The notes beneath the pieces were generated by a model. It saw nothing but the letters and a program-made list of their open reading frames with translations. It did not search any database and was not told the origin of the DNA. A DNA stretch of 64,000 nucleotides from Marinobacter denitrificans (GTDB lineage: Bacteria > Pseudomonadota > Gammaproteobacteria > Pseudomonadales > Oleiphilaceae), in NCBI RefSeq assembly GCF_008795955.1, contig NZ_VMHN01000003.1, forward strand, positions 124,001-188,000, written 5' to 3'. Positions 10,228 through 20,749 of this stretch are shown here, piece by piece. The position numbers and the translations under genes are program-made. The first letter of the stretch is position 1; each line of letters opens with the position of its first letter.

Positions 10228-10304
10228 TGGTAGCAAGGGGCGGAGTCGAACCGCCGACCCCGGCATTATGAGTGCCGTGCTCTAACCAACTGAGCTACCT
10301 TGCC
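10228..10304 (-). tRNA. tRNA-Met (elongator, anticodon CAT)
   Basis: The 77-nt cloverleaf includes an encoded CCA. The acceptor arm is GGCAAGG with CCTTGCT (G1-U72 wobble). The D arm is GCTCAGTTGGTTAGAGC. The anticodon stem CGGCA/TGCCG carries the loop CTCATAA, and the T arm is GGCGG-TTCGACT-CCGCC. The CAT anticodon with a D arm of elongator type, and no initiator-like three G:C pairs in the anticodon stem, indicates elongator methionine. Confidence 0.95.
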
Positions 10305-10338
10305 ATTTCGTTGCGGGACAAGCCCAAACGAGGCGCGT

Positions 10339-10367
10339 ATTTTCAGTATTTGGGCCCCTGCTGTCAA
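10339..10367 (-). promoter_or_regulatory. Probable sigma-70 promoter of tRNA-Met
   Basis: On the minus strand a perfect TTGACA (10367-10362) is followed after 17 nt by GAAAAT (10344-10339). A GC-rich discriminator (ACGCGCC) comes next, as expected for a stringently controlled tRNA promoter. The tRNA begins about 35 nt further on. Confidence 0.55.
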
Positions 10368-10393
10368 GGCTTGGGGCCCGCTTTTTCAGAAAA

Positions 10394-11485
10394 TTACACG
10401 TTGAACCGGAAGTGGATGACGTCGCCGTCCTGAACGATGTACTCCTTGCCTTCCAGGCGCCACTTGCCGGCATCCTTGGCACCGGCTTCGCCGTTGTACT
10501 TCACAAAGTCCTCGTAGCTCACCACTTCAGCGCGGATGAAGCCACGCTCGAAGTCGGTGTGGATCACGCCGGCCGCCTGTGGGGCAGTGGCGCCGACACG
10601 AACGGTCCAGGCACGGACTTCCTTCACCCCGGCGGTGAAGTAGGTCTGCAGGTTCAGCAGGCCGTAGCCGCCACGGATAACGCGATCCAGCCCCGGCTCT
10701 TCCATGCCCATTTCTTCCAGGAACATGGACTTTTCATCGTCTTCCAGTTCGGAGATTTCTGCTTCCATCTTGTTGCAGATGGGGACCACCACCGCGTTTT
10801 CGGATTCGGCAATTTTTCGCACCGTATCCAGGTGAGGGTTGTTTTCAAAGCCGTCTTCGCTGACGTTGGCGATGTACATGGTGGGCTTCACGGTCAGCAG
10901 GCACAGCTCGCGGATCAATAACATCTGATCCTTGTCCAGGTTCATGCTGCGCACCGGCTTGCCTTCGTTCAGCACTGGCATCAGCTTTTCGAACAGCTCG
11001 AGTTGCGCTTTGGCTTCCTTGTCGCCGCTTTTCGCAACCCGCTGGACCCGTTTGATGGCTTTCTCGACGGTTTCCAGGTCGGCCAGGGCCAGTTCGGTAT
11101 TGATGACATCGATGTCCGAGGCCGGGTCGATCTTGTTGGCCACGTGAATAACGTTACCGTCTTCGAAGCAGCGTACTACGTGGGCGATGGCATCGGTCTG
11201 GCGGATGTTGGCCAGAAACTGGTTACCCAGGCCCTCGCCCTTTGAGGCGCCCTCTACCAGGCCTGCTATGTCCACAAACTCCATGGTCGTCGCGACCACT
11301 TTTTCCGGCTTCACGATCTCGGCCAGTTTGTTCAGGCGGGGGTCAGGCATGGCAACCACGCCAGCATTGGGCTCGATGGTGCAGAAGGGAAAGTTTTCGG
11401 CGCCAATGCCGGATTTGGTCAGCGCGTTGAACAGGGTGGATTTGCCGACGTTCGGCAGGCCTACGATGCCGCAGTTAAATCCCAT
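10394..11485 (-). CDS. ychF: Redox-regulated P-loop ATPase YchF (Obg family)
   Basis: YchF/OLA1 is a ribosome-associated ATPase that negatively regulates the oxidative stress response. The 363-residue product has the Obg-type P-loop GLPNVGKST at 9-17, a coiled-coil insertion with [16 protein letters not shown] upstream of it, and a C-terminal TGS domain ending [13 protein letters not shown]. As in the ATP-binding YchF group, a canonical NKxD GTP-specificity motif is not evident (NKME appears at about residue 230). It follows pth after 37 bp, in the usual gammaproteobacterial order. Confidence 0.96.
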   Translation of the reverse strand: MGFNCGIVGLPNVGKSTLFNALTKSGIGAENFPFCTIEPNAGVVAMPDPRLNKLAEIVKPEKVVATTMEFVDIAGLVEGASKGEGLGNQFLANIRQTDAIAHVVRCFEDGNVIHVANKIDPASDIDVINTELALADLETVEKAIKRVQRVAKSGDKEAKAQLELFEKLMPVLNEGKPVRSMNLDKDQMLLIRELCLLTVKPTMYIANVSEDGFENNPHLDTVRKIAESENAVVVPICNKMEAEISELEDDEKSMFLEEMGMEEPGLDRVIRGGYGLLNLQTYFTAGVKEVRAWTVRVGATAPQAAGVIHTDFERGFIRAEVVSYEDFVKYNGEAGAKDAGKWRLEGKEYIVQDGDVIHFRFNV

Positions 11486-11522
11486 GGAATGCCTCTGCTG
11501 GTGCTTGAAAAATTTGGCTGGA

Positions 11523-12110
11523 TTATACCGGTTTGAAGCTGTGCAAGCGATTCATCGCAGCGGGAAGTTTGCCGCTGGCGGCGTCCGGCAGCACGCGGAT
11601 GATCTCGTCGATCACGGCGTTGAGTTCTTCGGTTTCCCGCTTGCCCAGGCGGCCGAGTACGTAACCGGTGACCTGGCGGCTGTCGCCGGGATGGCCAATG
11701 CCGATGCGAAGTCGCTGGAAATCGTTGGTGCCCAGGTGGGCGATGGTGTCCCGCAGGCCGTTGTGTCCGCCGTGGCCGCCGCCTTTCTTGAGCTTTGCGG
11801 TGCCGGGGGGCAGGTCGAGCTCGTCGTGGGCAACCAGGATCTGTTCGGGCTGAATCTTGAAAAAGTCCGCCAGTGCTTTGATGGACAGGCCACTGCGGTT
11901 CATATAGGTGGAGGGGTTCAGCAAGTGCAGGTCAAGACCCTGCAACTGGATGCGGGTGTAGAGCCCGTGGTATTTCTTTTCGGGGCGGAGCGTCTGGCCC
12001 GCTTCACGGGCCAGAGCTTCGACGAAAAGGGCGCCGGCATTGTGGCGGGTATTCGCATAGTCGGGGCCGGGATTACCCAGCCCCACCACCATGAGGATAT
12101 CCTGTGCCAT
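11523..12110 (-). CDS. pth: Peptidyl-tRNA hydrolase
   Basis: It releases peptides from prematurely dropped peptidyl-tRNAs. The 195-residue product shows [15 protein letters not shown] with catalytic His23, and HDELDLPPG containing the catalytic aspartate. GHNGLRDTI is also present. Length is normal. It sits between rplY and ychF on the same strand with short gaps, as in Pseudomonas. Confidence 0.96.
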   Translation of the reverse strand: MAQDILMVVGLGNPGPDYANTRHNAGALFVEALAREAGQTLRPEKKYHGLYTRIQLQGLDLHLLNPSTYMNRSGLSIKALADFFKIQPEQILVAHDELDLPPGTAKLKKGGGHGGHNGLRDTIAHLGTNDFQRLRIGIGHPGDSRQVTGYVLGRLGKRETEELNAVIDEIIRVLPDAASGKLPAAMNRLHSFKPV

Positions 12111-12140
12111 TGACCGTTGCCCTCATCCGTACAGGAGCGA

Positions 12141-12794
12141 TTACTCCTTGTCTTCGCCTTCTTCACCTGCTTCGCCGTCTTCGCCTTCACCGCTATCGTC
12201 GGTCTTGGCAGCGCGAGGCTTGTGGATTGCCACAACGGGCAGGTCGTGATCTTCGCCCTGCAACAGAGCAGCGATACGAACGCCTTTGGACAGCTTCAGG
12301 TCGCTCAGGTGAATAACCTGATCCATTTCCACTTCGCTCATATCAACTTCAATGAACTCTGGCAGATTCTGTGGCAGACAGATGACTTCCACTTCGTTGA
12401 TCTGGTGGTGAGCAACGCCGCCCTGGAGTTTGATGGCCGGTGCAGTATCTTCGTTCAGGAAGTGCAGCGGTACGTTAACGTGGATCTCGTGATCCTTGTC
12501 AACGCGCAGGAAGTCGGCGTGGGTCAGCAGCGGCTTGTACGGGTGACGCTGCAGATCCTTCAGGATCACGCTTTCTTTCTTGCCGTCCAGTTCGATGGTC
12601 AGAACGTGAGAGAAGAAGGCTTCGTTTTCCAGAGCCTTTTTCAGCTCGTTGTGCCAGATGGAAATCGGAGTGGCTTCTTTCTTCCCGCCATAGATGATGG
12701 CCGGAATTTTACGCTCCTCACGACGCAGGCGGCGGCTCGCACCTCTCCCCTGATCGCCACGAGGAAATGCTTCGATAAGAAATTCCTGAGACAT
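12141..12794 (-). CDS. rplY: 50S ribosomal protein L25/general stress protein Ctc
   Basis: This 5S rRNA-binding protein (217 residues) is of the long CTC/TL5 type: an N-terminal L25 domain (RREERKIPAIIYGG) and a C-terminal TL5 beta domain. An acidic tail (EGEDGEAGEEGEDKE) ends it. I chose the ATG at 12794 because GAGG lies 8 nt upstream; a GTG seven codons earlier has its own start overlapping that site. It is followed by pth. Confidence 0.95.
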   Translation of the reverse strand: MSQEFLIEAFPRGDQGRGASRRLRREERKIPAIIYGGKKEATPISIWHNELKKALENEAFFSHVLTIELDGKKESVILKDLQRHPYKPLLTHADFLRVDKDHEIHVNVPLHFLNEDTAPAIKLQGGVAHHQINEVEVICLPQNLPEFIEVDMSEVEMDQVIHLSDLKLSKGVRIAALLQGEDHDLPVVAIHKPRAAKTDDSGEGEDGEAGEEGEDKE

Positions 12795-12861
12795 GGTTAT
12801 AACCTCAATTTTCACCCGAGCGGCCCGCGACCAGGTCCTGAACAGGTGACATTTGCGAAAT

Positions 12862-12879
12862 GCCGGAAGCTTTTCCGGC
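12862..12879 (-). terminator. Small hairpin in the prs-rplY gap
   Basis: The perfect 7-bp arms GCCGGAA and TTCCGGC flank a GCTT loop. It lies between the stronger prs hairpin and rplY, so it may contribute to attenuation or RNA processing. Confidence 0.35.
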
Positions 12880-12889
12880 GGACTAAACA

Positions 12890-12916
12890 GACCGGGAGCC
12901 CACTGGGCTCCCGGTC
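12890..12916 (-). terminator. Terminator-like hairpin after prs
   Basis: The perfect 13-nt arms GACCGGGAGCCCA and TGGGCTCCCGGTC meet almost without a loop. The hairpin lies 34 nt past the prs stop on the minus strand. Only a short TGTTT follows, so termination may be partial, with some read-through into rplY. Confidence 0.6.
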
Positions 12917-12950
12917 CGGATTCTTCTCTGTAAATCAGGCTGTTAGCTGA

Positions 12951-13901
12951 TCAGGCGTTCTCGAACATCGCGCTGATGGACTCTTCGTTGCTGACGCGAC
13001 GAATGGATTCCGCAAGCAGCCCAGCCATACTGAGGATGCGGATCTTATCACAATTGCGCGCTTTGTCACCCAGAGGAATGGTGTCACAGACTACCAGTTC
13101 GTCCAGCTCGGAGGCGTTCAGGTTGTCGACAGCCGGCCCTGACAGGACAGGGTGCGTGATATAGGCGACCACTTTGGAGGCCCCGTGCTCTTTCAGAGCA
13201 TTGGCCGCTTTGCAGAGCGTGCCGGCGGTATCGATGATGTCGTCCACCAGAATACAGGTCTTGTCTTTCACATCACCAATGATGTGCATGACCTGCGATA
13301 CGTTTGCTTTCGGGCGACGCTTGTCGATGATGGCCAGATCGGCATCGTCCAGGCGCTTGGCCACGGCGCGGGCCCGAACAACGCCACCCACGTCAGGAGA
13401 TACCACAACAAAGTTTTCAAAACGCTGCTTCTCGATATCCTCGAGCATCACCGGGGTGGCGTAGATGTTATCCACCGGAATGTCGAAGAAACCCTGAATC
13501 TGGTCGGCGTGCAGGTCGAGCGTCAGAACCCGGTCTACGCCGATGCTGGAGATCATGTCTGCAACCACTTTCGCGCTGATGGCAACGCGGGTGGAACGAA
13601 CGCGGCGGTCCTGACGGGCATAGCCGTAATAGGGGATAACCGCGGTAACCCGGGTAGCGGAGGCGCGACGCAGGGCGTCAGCCATCACAATCAGTTCCAT
13701 CAGGTTGTCGTTGGTGGGGTTGCAGGTGGGCTGGATGATAAAGACATCATGCCCGCGAACGTTTTCGTTGATCTCGACAGTGGTTTCACCGTCGCTGAAC
13801 GTTCCAACGGTGGCCTGGCCCATCGGGATATGAAGTTTCTGGGCGATGGCCTTGGCAAGCTCTGGATTGGCGTTGCCGGTAAAAATCATCAGTTTGGACA
13901 C
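12951..13901 (-). CDS. prs: Ribose-phosphate pyrophosphokinase
   Basis: It makes PRPP from ribose 5-phosphate and ATP for nucleotide, histidine, tryptophan and NAD synthesis. The 316-residue product starts [16 protein letters not shown] from a GTG at 13901, with AAGGA 9 nt upstream. The longer open frame would read back through tRNA-Gln and is rejected. The family blocks [17 protein letters not shown] and the PRPP-binding loop [11 protein letters not shown] are intact. It lies just downstream of tRNA-Gln and ispE. Confidence 0.96.
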   Translation of the reverse strand: MSKLMIFTGNANPELAKAIAQKLHIPMGQATVGTFSDGETTVEINENVRGHDVFIIQPTCNPTNDNLMELIVMADALRRASATRVTAVIPYYGYARQDRRVRSTRVAISAKVVADMISSIGVDRVLTLDLHADQIQGFFDIPVDNIYATPVMLEDIEKQRFENFVVVSPDVGGVVRARAVAKRLDDADLAIIDKRRPKANVSQVMHIIGDVKDKTCILVDDIIDTAGTLCKAANALKEHGASKVVAYITHPVLSGPAVDNLNASELDELVVCDTIPLGDKARNCDKIRILSMAGLLAESIRRVSNEESISAMFENA

Positions 13902-13953
13902 GACGGCATCCTTCTCGGTATCGGCGTTTGATTCAGAAGAAGCGGGAGAAAGG

Positions 13954-14028
13954 TGGCTGGGGTGGCAGGATTCGAACCTGCGCATGACGGGATCAAAACC
14001 CGTTGCCTTACCACTTGGCGACACCCCA
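13954..14028 (-). tRNA. tRNA-Gln (anticodon TTG)
   Basis: A 75-nt tRNA with encoded CCA. The acceptor arm is TGGGGTG/CACCCCA, the anticodon loop is TTTTGAT with TTG, and the T arm is GCAGG-TTCGAAT-CCTGC. It is embedded between ispE and prs on the same strand with gaps of 19 and 52 bp, so it is probably processed from the ispE-prs transcript. This arrangement is known in pseudomonads. Confidence 0.97.
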
Positions 14029-14047
14029 GTATCGTGCTTTTTTGGCA

Positions 14048-14905
14048 TCATTTCAGCTCTGTCAGCTTTTTGTGAAGTGGTGAAATGTTCACCCCTTGAG
14101 CTACGAACCCCGTGATGCCGGAGGGTTTGCTTTCCCAGATAATCCGGGCTGCGGATTCTGTCGGGAAACGTCCAAATATGCAAGCCCCGGTTCCGGTTAA
14201 TCTTGCAGGTCCGAATTGTGCAAGCCACTCCAGGCTTTGATGAACCTCAGGATACAGTCTTCGAACTACATCCTCACAGTCGTTTCGGTACCTCGAGGCG
14301 TCTCCCTCAAAAGCGGGCGCTATTTTGATTCCGGGGGTATCCCTTGTCAACCCTTGCTCGGAAAAAATCTCTTTAGTACTTATATCGCAAGGTGGTTTTA
14401 TAACCACAAACCAGTCTTCCGGAGGGGTGGCATTGGTAAGACGCTCTCCTACGCCTTCTCCCCACGCTGAGTGGCCGTGAATGAATACAGGTACATCGGC
14501 ACCCAGGGCGAGGCCAAGCTCCGCCAGTTGGTTGAGAGAGCGGTCGAGGCCCCACAGGATGTTCAGTCCCAGCAGGGTGGTGGCGGCATTGGAACTTCCG
14601 CCCCCCAGGCCGCCACCCATGGGCAGTTTCTTGTGGATGGCGATGCTGACGCCGGCAACTGGTTTATTGGCCGTTGCGGCCAGTTGTCGGGCTGCTCGGA
14701 CAATGAGATTTTCTTCGTCGGGCACGCCGGGCACGGATTGCTCCAGCACGATCCTGTTGTCGCTGCGGGGTGTCAGGGTGATGGTGTCACCATAATCCAG
14801 GAACTGAAACAGGGTTTGCAATTCGTGGTAGCCATCGGGGCGGCGACCAAGAATATGCAGGAACAGGTTCAGCTTTGCCGGTGAAGGCAGCGTCAGGCTG
14901 GTCAC
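14048..14905 (-). CDS. ispE: 4-diphosphocytidyl-2-C-methyl-D-erythritol kinase
   Basis: This GHMP kinase performs the ATP-dependent step of the MEP isoprenoid pathway. The 285-residue product has the N-terminal [21 protein letters not shown] and the GHMP phosphate loop [23 protein letters not shown] stands near the C-terminus. Its start overlaps the lolB stop by 4 bp, so the pair is likely coupled. Confidence 0.96.
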   Translation of the reverse strand: MTSLTLPSPAKLNLFLHILGRRPDGYHELQTLFQFLDYGDTITLTPRSDNRIVLEQSVPGVPDEENLIVRAARQLAATANKPVAGVSIAIHKKLPMGGGLGGGSSNAATTLLGLNILWGLDRSLNQLAELGLALGADVPVFIHGHSAWGEGVGERLTNATPPEDWFVVIKPPCDISTKEIFSEQGLTRDTPGIKIAPAFEGDASRYRNDCEDVVRRLYPEVHQSLEWLAQFGPARLTGTGACIFGRFPTESAARIIWESKPSGITGFVAQGVNISPLHKKLTELK

Positions 14906-15540
14906 CGGTTGTCTCCGTCCGCCTGCTCCCAGCTGGTCACCACCACCCGCACGCGCTTTTCGCCCTTTACGGCGGTGATGCGTGCCGGCAATGGCGGGTA
15001 ATCGTCGAGGAAGGCTTTCCAGCGGTCGTAGCGGATTTCCCAGCCCAGTTGGCGGATTACAGCCAGCCGGTCCTGATCATCGAAGAATAACCGGAAATCA
15101 CCTTCAGGGCCGGGCAGGCCCCGTATCCACCAGGCCAGGCTGTCTATGGGAAGTTGCCAGCCGGTGGCAGCGTTGACCAGTGCTTCCGGATCGCTGGACT
15201 GGTAACGCTCGCCGTCCGGCAGTGTGAGCTCGATAAAACCAGGCACGCCTTCAAGGGTGGTGCGGCCCATGCCGAGGAAGGAGGAGGACAGTGCCAGCTC
15301 GTACGCCTCCTGGTCCTGTTTCCAGTAGTTGATGACAGCGGTACCACTGTCCGAGGGTTGGCGGACAGCCAGCTTGCCTGTCAATTCCCAGTGCCGGAAC
15401 TGATCGCGGCGAGCGCTGGTGGAGCTCCAGTCTGCCGGGGGCTGTTCGGTCAGGCCTTCGGGAAGCGGGTCGACCTGAAGCGAAGTACAGCCGCCCAGAA
15501 ACAGTGCGGCGAGCGTCACAGCAATAGCGGTAAATCTCAC
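14902..15540 (-). CDS. lolB: Outer-membrane lipoprotein localisation protein LolB
   Basis: LolB accepts lipoproteins from periplasmic LolA and inserts them into the outer membrane. The 212-residue product has the lipobox LGGC with Cys18. It has family features such as FRHWELTGKLAVRQPSD and a late WEIRYDRW strand. It overlaps both neighbours (TPR lipoprotein and ispE) by 4 bp, the standard TPR-lolB-ispE arrangement. Confidence 0.94.
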   Translation of the reverse strand: MRFTAIAVTLAALFLGGCTSLQVDPLPEGLTEQPPADWSSTSARRDQFRHWELTGKLAVRQPSDSGTAVINYWKQDQEAYELALSSSFLGMGRTTLEGVPGFIELTLPDGERYQSSDPEALVNAATGWQLPIDSLAWWIRGLPGPEGDFRLFFDDQDRLAVIRQLGWEIRYDRWKAFLDDYPPLPARITAVKGEKRVRVVVTSWEQADGDNR

Positions 15541-17297
15541 GGGGATTGCTCTCCGGTCAGTCTTTCAACGGTTTCGATCAGTATCGGGTGGTCCGGGTCC
15601 TGCTCGAAGCCTTCCTCCCAGATGATGCGGGCCTGTTCCTCTTCGCCGGTCTGCCAGAGTACTTCGCCGAAGTGGGCGGCAACCTCCGGGTCAGCGTAGG
15701 CTTCCCAGGCACGGGAAAGGTAATCAAGGGCCATTTCGGTTTCGCCCTGCTGATAGAGGACCCAGCCCATGCTGTCGAGAATGGCCGGGTTTTCCGGGTC
15801 GATTTCCAGAGCCCGCTCAATATAATCCCTGGCTTCCGCGTAGCGATCCGAACGAGTGGTAATGATGTAGCCCAGGGCATTGAGGGCAACCGCGTTCTGT
15901 GGCTGTTCTTCGATGATCAGTCTCAGGTCTGACTCTGCCTGCTCCGGCTGGTCCATGGAGTCCAGTAGCATGGCCCGGGCATAACGGATGCGAATATTGG
16001 CCGGATAGTCTTCCAGGGCTTGGTTGGCGGCCTCCAGTGCCAGCTCATTCTGTTCCCTGTCCAGTAGCAGGTTGATTTCCAGCAGGTGGAAGTTCTCTTC
16101 CTGCTCCGGGTTGTTGTTCCTCAGTTCCTGTATTTCGGCCAGTGCCTCGTCGAGCTGGCCCTGTTCCGCCATGAGTTCGCTGGCCCGGGCCAGGGCGGGG
16201 AAGTAGTAATTGCCTCTCTCGACGTTCTGGTAGAAGCCGATAGCCTGCTCGGTATTGTTTTCTTCGTCAGCAATCCTGCCCAGGTAATAGTGGGCTTCGT
16301 CGGTATGGTGGCCCTGTTCTATCAAGCGGGTCAGCTCTTCTTCGGCGAGGGCGCTCTGGCCGTTCTCAAGCGCCACCAGGGCGTGGGAAAGGCGTAGGCC
16401 GGGAACGTTAGGGAAGCGCTTCACCAGCCTGCTGAATTCGTCCTGGGCTGCCTGCAACTCGCCTTCGCCAATCAGCATGCGGCCATAAAGCGTGCCCATC
16501 TGGCGGTTGTCGGGAAAGCGCCGGGTGTGACGCAGCAGGTGATTCAGCGCCTGGCGACGCTCGCCCACCTGGTACAGCAGGTCTCCTTTCAGGACCAGGG
16601 CAGGCTGGAAGTCGGGCTCCTCGTCAAGCAGTGGTGCCAGTTTTTCCAGGGCTTGCTCGGGGTCGCCGGTAACCTTGAGTAGCAGAGCGATGCTGTACTG
16701 GAGTTCGGGGTTGCCCGGGTGTCGTTCCTCCATCTGCCGGTAGAGCTGGAGCAGCTCCTGTTGCTGCTCCGGGGGCAGGTTGCCGGCCATAGCGGCGAGG
16801 CTGTCAAAGTCTGCATCGCCACCAAGATCCATGATGCGTTCCATGTGGCCGATGGCGGTTTCAAGGTCGTTGTTCTTCACCGCCTGTATTGCCAGCACCC
16901 GGTGCGCCTGCATGTTATCCGGTGCCACTTCCAGCCATAGGGCGGCCAGTTTACGCTGGGCATTGTCGGCATTGAGGGATTGGGCAATGCGCATGGTTCT
17001 TTCGATCACGGCCTTGTCACGGGATTGCTGGGCCGCTTTCATGTAGTTGACAAGCGTGACGTCAAAACGTCCGCGCTGGGCTGCTATTTCGCCCGACAGG
17101 AGCAGGTAGAGGACTTCCGGCTCGAAGTCGGCGTAGCGGATTTCAGGTTCCTGATTCTTTTCCGCCGAGGGCTCACTGTTTTCGGTATTTTCCGACGATG
17201 TGTCGGATTGCTGCTCCTGATCACCCTGGAGGAAAGCGCAGCCGGACAGGGAAAGCCCGTACAGGCAGGTAACAAGCAGTAACGCGGACTTTTGCAT
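15537..17297 (-). CDS. TPR-repeat lipoprotein upstream of lolB
   Basis: A 586-residue lipoprotein with signal peptide and lipobox LSGC (Cys20). An acidic low-complexity stretch follows (about 25-50). TPR-type helical repeats then cover the rest, clearest near the C-terminus (NALGYIITTRSDRYAEARDY, ALEIDPENPAILDSMGWVLY). The role is unknown, but its constant position next to lolB in pseudomonads suggests an envelope scaffold. The ATG at 17297 has GGGATG 5 nt upstream and directly precedes the signal peptide; ATGs 12 and 30 nt earlier are less likely. It is divergent from hemA. Confidence 0.9.
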   Translation of the reverse strand: MQKSALLLVTCLYGLSLSGCAFLQGDQEQQSDTSSENTENSEPSAEKNQEPEIRYADFEPEVLYLLLSGEIAAQRGRFDVTLVNYMKAAQQSRDKAVIERTMRIAQSLNADNAQRKLAALWLEVAPDNMQAHRVLAIQAVKNNDLETAIGHMERIMDLGGDADFDSLAAMAGNLPPEQQQELLQLYRQMEERHPGNPELQYSIALLLKVTGDPEQALEKLAPLLDEEPDFQPALVLKGDLLYQVGERRQALNHLLRHTRRFPDNRQMGTLYGRMLIGEGELQAAQDEFSRLVKRFPNVPGLRLSHALVALENGQSALAEEELTRLIEQGHHTDEAHYYLGRIADEENNTEQAIGFYQNVERGNYYFPALARASELMAEQGQLDEALAEIQELRNNNPEQEENFHLLEINLLLDREQNELALEAANQALEDYPANIRIRYARAMLLDSMDQPEQAESDLRLIIEEQPQNAVALNALGYIITTRSDRYAEARDYIERALEIDPENPAILDSMGWVLYQQGETEMALDYLSRAWEAYADPEVAAHFGEVLWQTGEEEQARIIWEEGFEQDPDHPILIETVERLTGEQSP

Positions 17298-17533
17298 GCA
17301 ACATCCCATAATCTGTGTACAGTGCACCTGAACGGCCGGGAGCGACTCTGGCGGCAGCCTCAGATGTAGCGAAAGAGGTTCTATGATGGCACAAGCGCCT
17401 GATATTGCCCAACCTGTCAGCAGTTCCCGATATCACGGTGGTTTTGGGTGGCGATAGAAGCCCCTGACCGTTAAAATACCGTTAATACTCTGTCTTCACT
17501 CCGTCTTCAGGCATAAGGTAGTCTAACCCCGAT

Positions 17534-18823
17534 ATGGCACTGGTCACCCTCGGAATCAACCATCGTACCGCACCGGTCGAGTTGCGTGAGCGCGTCGCGT
17601 TCACTCCCGAGCGCATGGCTGAGGCCTTTGCTGAACTTCGTGCCATGTCCGGGGCCAGTGAGGCTGCCATTCTATCTACCTGCAACCGCACCGAACTCTA
17701 CCTCGCCGGGGACGACGATTGTGCTCCCGCCGTGCTGCGCTGGCTGGCAGGATTCCATGACCTGGAGGCCGGCGAGCTGGAAGAAGTACTCTATATTCAC
17801 CGGGACTCGGACGCCGTGCGCCATATCATGCGGGTAGCGGCCGGCCTGGATTCCATGGTTCTTGGTGAACCACAGATTCTGGGCCAGCTCAAGGACGCCT
17901 ACGCTCTGGCGCGGGAACATAACGCCAGCGGCGCCTTCCTGTCGCGGCTGTTCGAACAGACTTTCTCCGTGGCCAAGCGGGTTCGCACCCAGACAGCGAT
18001 CGGAGAGAATCCGGTGTCTGTGGCCTATGCTGCGGTCAGTATGGCCCATCATATTTTTGCGGACATGTCCCGCAACAAGGCCCTGTTGATCGGTGCCGGC
18101 AAGACCATTGAACTGGTTTCCCGGCATCTGGCGGATGCCGGGGTAAAGAACTTTCTGGTGGCCAACCGTACCCTGGAACGTGCCCAGGCGCTGGCTGAAT
18201 CCCGGGGCGGAAAGGGGATACTGCTCTCGGAAATCCCGGACCACCTGGCCGATGTTGATATCATTATTTCGTCCACCGCCAGCCCCCTGCCGATTCTGGG
18301 CAAGGGTGCCGTGGAGCGGGCACTGAAAAAACGCAAGCACCGCCCCTATTTCATGGTGGATATCGCAGTCCCCAGGGATATTGAGCCGGAAGTCAGCTCT
18401 CTTGCGGACGTCTACCTCTATACGGTCGATGACCTGCGCCAGGTCATTGAAGAGAACGTGCGTTCCCGCGAAGGGGCCGCGCGCGAAGCTGAAAACCTGG
18501 TTACCGACGGTGTACAGCAGTTCCTCAGCCAGTTGCGGGCACTGGATGCGGTCTCCACTCTCAAGCAATTCCGTCAGCGCGCAGAAGCCCTGCGTGATGC
18601 TGAAACCGAGAAGGCGATCCGCGCGCTGCGCAATGGCGCTGACCCGGAAACCGTCATGCGGAGCATGGCCAGGGGACTGACCAACAAGCTGCTCCACGAA
18701 CCTTCTATCCAGGTCAGGAAGGCAACAACCGAAGGCAGAATGGAAGTCACTGAATGGCTCCGTGAGCTGCATCAGCTTGATGCGCTGGATGCCGACGCGC
18801 CCATCATTCCGGAAAAACTATGA
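17534..18823 (+). CDS. hemA: Glutamyl-tRNA reductase
   Basis: It catalyses the first committed step of C5-pathway tetrapyrrole synthesis, reducing glutamyl-tRNA to glutamate-1-semialdehyde. The 429-residue product opens [19 protein letters not shown], and the catalytic cysteine is C50 in STCNRTE. The NADPH domain shows [11 protein letters not shown], with a C-terminal dimerisation helix bundle. It heads a four-gene operon; the stop overlaps prfA in an ATGA. The Shine-Dalgarno match is poor, which is often seen for hemA. Confidence 0.97.
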   Translation: MALVTLGINHRTAPVELRERVAFTPERMAEAFAELRAMSGASEAAILSTCNRTELYLAGDDDCAPAVLRWLAGFHDLEAGELEEVLYIHRDSDAVRHIMRVAAGLDSMVLGEPQILGQLKDAYALAREHNASGAFLSRLFEQTFSVAKRVRTQTAIGENPVSVAYAAVSMAHHIFADMSRNKALLIGAGKTIELVSRHLADAGVKNFLVANRTLERAQALAESRGGKGILLSEIPDHLADVDIIISSTASPLPILGKGAVERALKKRKHRPYFMVDIAVPRDIEPEVSSLADVYLYTVDDLRQVIEENVRSREGAAREAENLVTDGVQQFLSQLRALDAVSTLKQFRQRAEALRDAETEKAIRALRNGADPETVMRSMARGLTNKLLHEPSIQVRKATTEGRMEVTEWLRELHQLDALDADAPIIPEKL

Positions 18824-19905
18824 AGTCATCGATTCAGTCACGCCTTGAGCAGCTCACCGACCGCTTCGAGGAAGTCAGCGCGTTGTTGAGTGACCAGGGC
18901 ACGATCGCCAACCAGGACAGGTTTCGGGATCTTTCCCGGGAGTTCGCCGAAATCGAGCCCATTGTTCACTGCTTCCAGGCCTGGCAGAAATCCCGTGAGG
19001 ATGTGGCAGAAGCCGCAGAGTTGGCCCGCGATGGCGATGCCGAGATGCGTGCCATGGCGGAAGAAGAACTCAGCCTTGCCGAACAGAAAAGCGAGGAACT
19101 GGACGAAGAACTTCAGCGCCTGATGTTGCCGAAGGACCCCAATGACGGCAAGAACGTGTTCCTTGAGATTCGCGCCGGCACCGGTGGTGATGAAGCTGCC
19201 ATTTTTGCCGGCGACCTGTTCAGGATGTACATGCGTTACGCCGAACGCCAGCGCTGGCAGGTGGAAGTTATCAGCGCAAACGAGGGCGAGCACGGGGGCT
19301 ACAAGGAAATCATCGCCCGCATTGCCGGCAGTGCCGTATACGGGGCCCTGAAGTTTGAATCCGGTGCCCACCGGGTGCAGCGGGTGCCTGAAACCGAGTC
19401 CCAGGGCCGTATCCACACCTCGGCCTGTACGGTGGCGGTGATGCCGGAAGCGGACGAGACCGAGGCGGTAGAAATCAACAAGGCCGACCTGCGGGTGGAT
19501 ACCTTCCGGGCCTCCGGTGCCGGCGGCCAGCATGTGAACAAGACGGACTCCGCCATTCGTATCACCCATATTCCCACCGGGATTGTGGTGGAGTGCCAGG
19601 AGGAAAGGTCCCAGCACAAGAACCGCGCCAAGGCCATGAGTTTTCTGGCCTCCCGCCTCCAGAACGAGGAAATCGAGCGCCAGCAGAAAACCATGGCGGC
19701 TACCCGCAAGAGCCTGGTGGGCAGTGGCGACCGCTCAGAGCGCATACGCACCTACAACTTTCCTCAGGGACGGGTGACAGACCATCGCATCAATCTGACC
19801 CTGTACAAGCTGGATGAAGTGATCTCAGGTGACCTGGATGCCATTGTTGTGCCCCTGCAGCAGGAACATCAGGCCGACCTTCTGGCCTCTCTGGCTGATG
19901 AGTGA
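18820..19905 (+). CDS. prfA: Peptide chain release factor 1
   Basis: It reads UAA and UAG stop codons and triggers peptide release. The 361-residue product has the tripeptide anticodon PET at 190-192 and the catalytic GGQ at 235-237 within [16 protein letters not shown]. The glutamine of GGQ is methylated by PrmC, encoded immediately downstream and overlapping by 8 bp. Confidence 0.97.
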   Translation: MKSSIQSRLEQLTDRFEEVSALLSDQGTIANQDRFRDLSREFAEIEPIVHCFQAWQKSREDVAEAAELARDGDAEMRAMAEEELSLAEQKSEELDEELQRLMLPKDPNDGKNVFLEIRAGTGGDEAAIFAGDLFRMYMRYAERQRWQVEVISANEGEHGGYKEIIARIAGSAVYGALKFESGAHRVQRVPETESQGRIHTSACTVAVMPEADETEAVEINKADLRVDTFRASGAGGQHVNKTDSAIRITHIPTGIVVECQEERSQHKNRAKAMSFLASRLQNEEIERQQKTMAATRKSLVGSGDRSERIRTYNFPQGRVTDHRINLTLYKLDEVISGDLDAIVVPLQQEHQADLLASLADE

Positions 19906-20749
19906 ATCCCCTTTGTCCTGTGAGGCACTGCTGAAAGAGGCCGTTGAACTCATCGGTGGCGATACTCCGCGCCTGGATGCCGAGCTGTTGCTCAGTTATG
20001 TGACCGGTTGGTCCCGGACTTCTTTCCGGGCCTGGCCTGAGCGTGACTTGAACGCCCCCCAGGCCGCCCGGTTCTGCCGCCTGGTGGACCAGCGCTGTGA
20101 GGGCTGCCCGGTGGCACACCTGCTGGGCGAACAGGAATTCTGGTCGCTGCCACTGAAGGTTAACCCGTCCACACTGATTCCCCGTCCGGATACCGAGTGC
20201 CTGGTGGAAGCGGCCTTGACCCTGGCGTTGCCGGACAATGCCAATGTGCTGGACCTCGGTACCGGCACAGGCGCCATCGCGCTTGCCCTGGCCAGTGAGC
20301 GGCCCGGCTGGCACATTTTGGCAACCGATACTGTCCCCGACGCGGTAGCCCTGGCCACCGAAAATGCCGCACGGCTGAACCTGCCGGTGATAGTGCGGCA
20401 CAGCAACTGGTTTGACCAACTGCCGGCTGGCTCCTTCGATCTGATTGTCTCCAATCCGCCGTACATTGCCGATGAGGATCATCACCTGAGCGAAGGAGAC
20501 GTGCGGTTCGAACCGTCGTCCGCGCTGACAGCCGGCAGTGATGGACTCGACGATATTCGGCGTATCACCGCCGAAGCACCGGCCTGGCTGTCATCGGGAG
20601 GCTGGCTCATGCTGGAGCACGGCTACGAACAGGGCGCGGCAGTGCAGCGGCTTTTCACAGAGGCCGGCCTCACCGGTGTGGAAACCCGCCAGGACTATGG
20701 CCGGCGTGACCGCTTCACCATTGGGAGAAAACACCATGCTCAACGATGA
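19898..20749 (+). CDS. prmC: Release-factor glutamine methyltransferase
   Basis: It methylates the GGQ glutamine of release factors. The 283-residue product has the SAM-binding motif [16 protein letters not shown] at 117-132 and the active-site NPPY at 186-189. The start at 19898 lies inside the end of prfA, giving the normal family length. An earlier in-frame ATG at 19829 is unsupported. It overlaps moeB by 14 bp. Confidence 0.96.
   Translation: MSESPLSCEALLKEAVELIGGDTPRLDAELLLSYVTGWSRTSFRAWPERDLNAPQAARFCRLVDQRCEGCPVAHLLGEQEFWSLPLKVNPSTLIPRPDTECLVEAALTLALPDNANVLDLGTGTGAIALALASERPGWHILATDTVPDAVALATENAARLNLPVIVRHSNWFDQLPAGSFDLIVSNPPYIADEDHHLSEGDVRFEPSSALTAGSDGLDDIRRITAEAPAWLSSGGWLMLEHGYEQGAAVQRLFTEAGLTGVETRQDYGRRDRFTIGRKHHAQR

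Noticed and set aside
10350..10384. GGGCCCC...GGGGCCC hairpin with TTTTT on the plus strand after ychF
   Set aside because: The T-run is on the plus strand, where no gene ends nearby; on the minus strand no T-run follows and the spacer contains the tRNA promoter, so I do not call a terminator.
13902..14228. Extension of prs upstream through tRNA-Gln
   Set aside because: The reading passes through a tRNA gene; the GTG at 13901 has a good ribosome-binding site and gives normal length.
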